A stretch of 64,000 nt of DNA from Anaeropeptidivorans aminofermentans (GTDB lineage Bacteria; Bacillota; Clostridia; Lachnospirales; UBA5962). Position 1 is the stretch's first letter, and each line of letters opens with the position of its first letter. The position numbers were made by a program, and so were the translations under genes. Under the pieces are notes generated by a model. That model was not told the origin of the DNA. It worked only from the letters and a program-made list of their open reading frames with translations, and ran no database searches. The stretch is taken from assembly GCF_940670685.1 (NCBI RefSeq), contig NZ_OW711693.1, positions 3,348,001-3,412,000 of the forward strand. The letters are read 5' to 3'. This document shows positions 62,418 to 64,000 of the stretch, one piece after another.

Positions 62418-64000
62418 TTACATACCTTCCCCGAAAAGCCATGCTTTAAAGCCGATGAGCTTGCTTCCTAGGGGAATGGCTCTAAGCTCTCTTTCACCCA
62501 ATCCGTTTATCATAAGCATCGCAAGGCCATAGGCAACGATTCCTACAAATATGGAGATAATAAGGGCGATGGCATTGCTTGGATATAGGCTGTATATTAA
62601 ATAATAGGATACATAGCATATTCCGGACATAAATATAGAGGCGAAAAGCGGTTTAACAAAAATACCTTTAAAATCAATTTTTGCTCCCGTATAGCGGTAA
62701 GCCAAAAATACATTTATGGGAGCCGCAACTGCATAGCATACAAAGGTTCCGAAAACGGCGCCTAAAATATTCAGCTGAGGTATGGAAAGAAGAACGTAAT
62801 TCACAGGGATTTTTATTAGACAGCCCACAAGCGCGGACATAACGGGAACTTTAACCTGCCCTATTCCTTGAAGAATACCCGTTGATATTTGGTATAAGGA
62901 TAAGAATATAATCGTAGGGAAACCAAAAGCAAGCAAATATCCGCCGGCAGGCGCCCCGGGAAAAATCAGTTTATATATCTGATCTGCAAATATACCCATA
63001 CCGAAGGAAGCAGGCACACATATAATCATGGCAAGCCTTAAGGCAAGATTCGTCTTCTCCCCTACGGAAGCATGGTCTTTTAAGGCAACGCTTGCAGAAA
63101 TATTCGGTATTACAGCAGTAGCCATGGTTGAAGCAATGGCTACTGGTAAAGTCGTAAGGGCATTGAATTTATTGGAAAGCAGACCAAAAAAAGCCAATGC
63201 CTCGTTATAGCTAAAGCCTCCAACCTGTATTCTTGATATAACCATAAGGCTGTCGATAATACCTGTAAAGCTGAAGATGGCCGTACCTGCGATAATGGGA
63301 AAAGCCGTCCGTAAAATTTCTTTTAATATGGCGCTTTTGCTTTCATATTCGGCGTAGCTTTTTCTTCTTTTTATTTTTCTGAATATCCTGCCCCTTGCCA
63401 TGGCATAAATAAGCATAATGGATAAAAGCCCTATAAGAGCCCCTATTCCCGTGCCGGCGTTGCCGCCGCCCGCCGCTATGGAAATATCATCTGTTCTTTT
63501 CATTAATACATATACCAGAAGAATACTGAATACGGCATTAAATATCTGTTCAATAATTTGGCTTATGGCTGTGGGGATAGTGTTTCCCATGCCTTGAAAA
63601 TATCCTCTGAAGGAGCTTAATACAGACGTAATCAAAACTGTAGGGGCAAGGGCTATGAGGGAATAATAAGCGTCCGGGCTGTTAATCAGACTGGAAAAAA
63701 AGCCTGCGCCAAAAAAAAGCACAAGACTGCTTATGAGACCTATGATAAGGGCAAATTTTAAAGATACCTTAAAAACCTCATGGGCATTCCCGTTTTGTTT
63801 CAGGGCAAGCCTTGCAGAAACCATTCGGGAAACAGCGGCAGGAAGCCCCGCCGAGGAAAGGATATAAAAGAAATTATATACAACCCCGCCCATGCCGTAA
63901 ATCCCTATGCCTTCGTCGCCGATCATATTGATAATAGGAAGCTTGTAAAGAAAGCCCATAACCCTCGTAATGATAGCGGCGGCGGCAAGTATAAAAGCCT
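62418..64000 (-). CDS. SpoVB/MurJ-type polysaccharide flippase, 5' end beyond window
   Basis: At least 527 residues; the frame stays open past the ATG at 63959 to the edge (AFILAAAAIITRVMGFLYK), which is the family's usual start of the first helix. It has about 14 membrane segments with MOP-superfamily motifs (GDEGIGIYGMGGVVYNFFYILSSAGLP without a break, SSFRGYFQGMGN, GILQGIGQVKVP). Members flip lipid-linked oligosaccharides; SpoVB acts in spore cortex synthesis. A role in sporulation is likely but another lipid-II flippase role is possible. Confidence 0.9.
   Translation of the reverse strand, partial: AFILAAAAIITRVMGFLYKLPIINMIGDEGIGIYGMGGVVYNFFYILSSAGLPAAVSRMVSARLALKQNGNAHEVFKVSLKFALIIGLISSLVLFFGAGFFSSLINSPDAYYSLIALAPTVLITSVLSSFRGYFQGMGNTIPTAISQIIEQIFNAVFSILLVYVLMKRTDDISIAAGGGNAGTGIGALIGLLSIMLIYAMARGRIFRKIKRRKSYAEYESKSAILKEILRTAFPIIAGTAIFSFTGIIDSLMVISRIQVGGFSYNEALAFFGLLSNKFNALTTLPVAIASTMATAVIPNISASVALKDHASVGEKTNLALRLAMIICVPASFGMGIFADQIYKLIFPGAPAGGYLLAFGFPTIIFLSLYQISTGILQGIGQVKVPVMSALVGCLIKIPVNYVLLSIPQLNILGAVFGTFVCYAVAAPINVFLAYRYTGAKIDFKGIFVKPLFASIFMSGICYVSYYLIYSLYPSNAIALIISIFVGIVAYGLAMLMINGLGERELRAIPLGSKLIGFKAWLFGEGM

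Overview
The window looks like chromosome from a low-GC, anaerobic, probably spore-forming Clostridia-type Firmicute. Supporting signs are AT-rich spacers, strong AGGAGG-type ribosome binding sites, a glycyl-radical activase, ComB, LuxS, HflX, a SpoVB/MurJ-type flippase, DUF6514, acyl-ACP thioesterase and BrnQ. The species cannot be named from this sequence. There is no phage, plasmid, transposase gene or CRISPR array.

Layout. 0-4.7 kb: end of a YjjW-like activase, a DUF3343 protein, a LysR regulator with an EF2568-type cysteine desulfurase, and VanZ. 4.9-9.2 kb: an isolated FliK-like protein, a secreted SH3-CAP protein, tRNA-Phe/tRNA-Lys behind a consensus promoter, an AEC permease, tRNA-Arg(CCG). 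10-19.8 kb: two very large secreted fibronectin-III proteins with degenerate SLH-like C-termini. 20.4-29.3 kb: housekeeping and orphan genes (DUF5714, hflX, DUF6514, DUF2461, a DtxR/MntR regulator, comB, cls, thioesterase). 31.2-32.7 kb: a DUF3100 membrane protein and its partner. 33.2-38.5 kb, all minus strand: alkylation repair genes (AlkZ-related, AdaA, Tag) around a compact yedE-tusA-DUF3343 selenium/sulfur operon. 39-46.3 kb: glutamine-amidotransferase-like hydrolase, C39-like protein, brnQ, luxS, methyltransferase, iron alcohol dehydrogenase. 46.7-57.5 kb, all minus strand: diguanylate cyclase, a chemoreceptor set (cheR-cheB-DUF2442-MCP without cheA/cheW), a MalT-like LuxR regulator and a MerR regulator. 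59.5-61.7 kb: DUF5058, a membrane partner and an ATC-hydrolase-family enzyme. 62.2-64 kb: tRNA-Arg(CCT) and the SpoVB-like flippase running off the window.

Links between loci. Two separate modules (1.1-3.8 kb and 36.2-37.8 kb) carry the DUF3343/cysteine desulfurase/TusA/YedE set associated with selenium or sulfur trafficking. A 20-bp MerR-type dyad is identical at the alcohol dehydrogenase promoter (44.8 kb) and beside merR (57.7 kb), suggesting a two-site regulon. The DUF5058-ATC operon has a long leader able to form several hairpins and to pair with its own Shine-Dalgarno region, and it is bracketed by two families of intergenic repeats.

Intergenic DNA is dominated by small non-coding repeats. 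Family A is 130-140 bp with TATAGTAAATTTCA ends. Family C is about 110-130 bp. Family D has two copies of about 300 bp with GGGCATG/CACTGCC ends flanked by TA. Family F is a mosaic repeat, and there is one 238-bp element. They look like MITEs mobilised by transposases encoded elsewhere. Two clusters of DnaA-box-like 9-mers also occur, although dnaA is not here.
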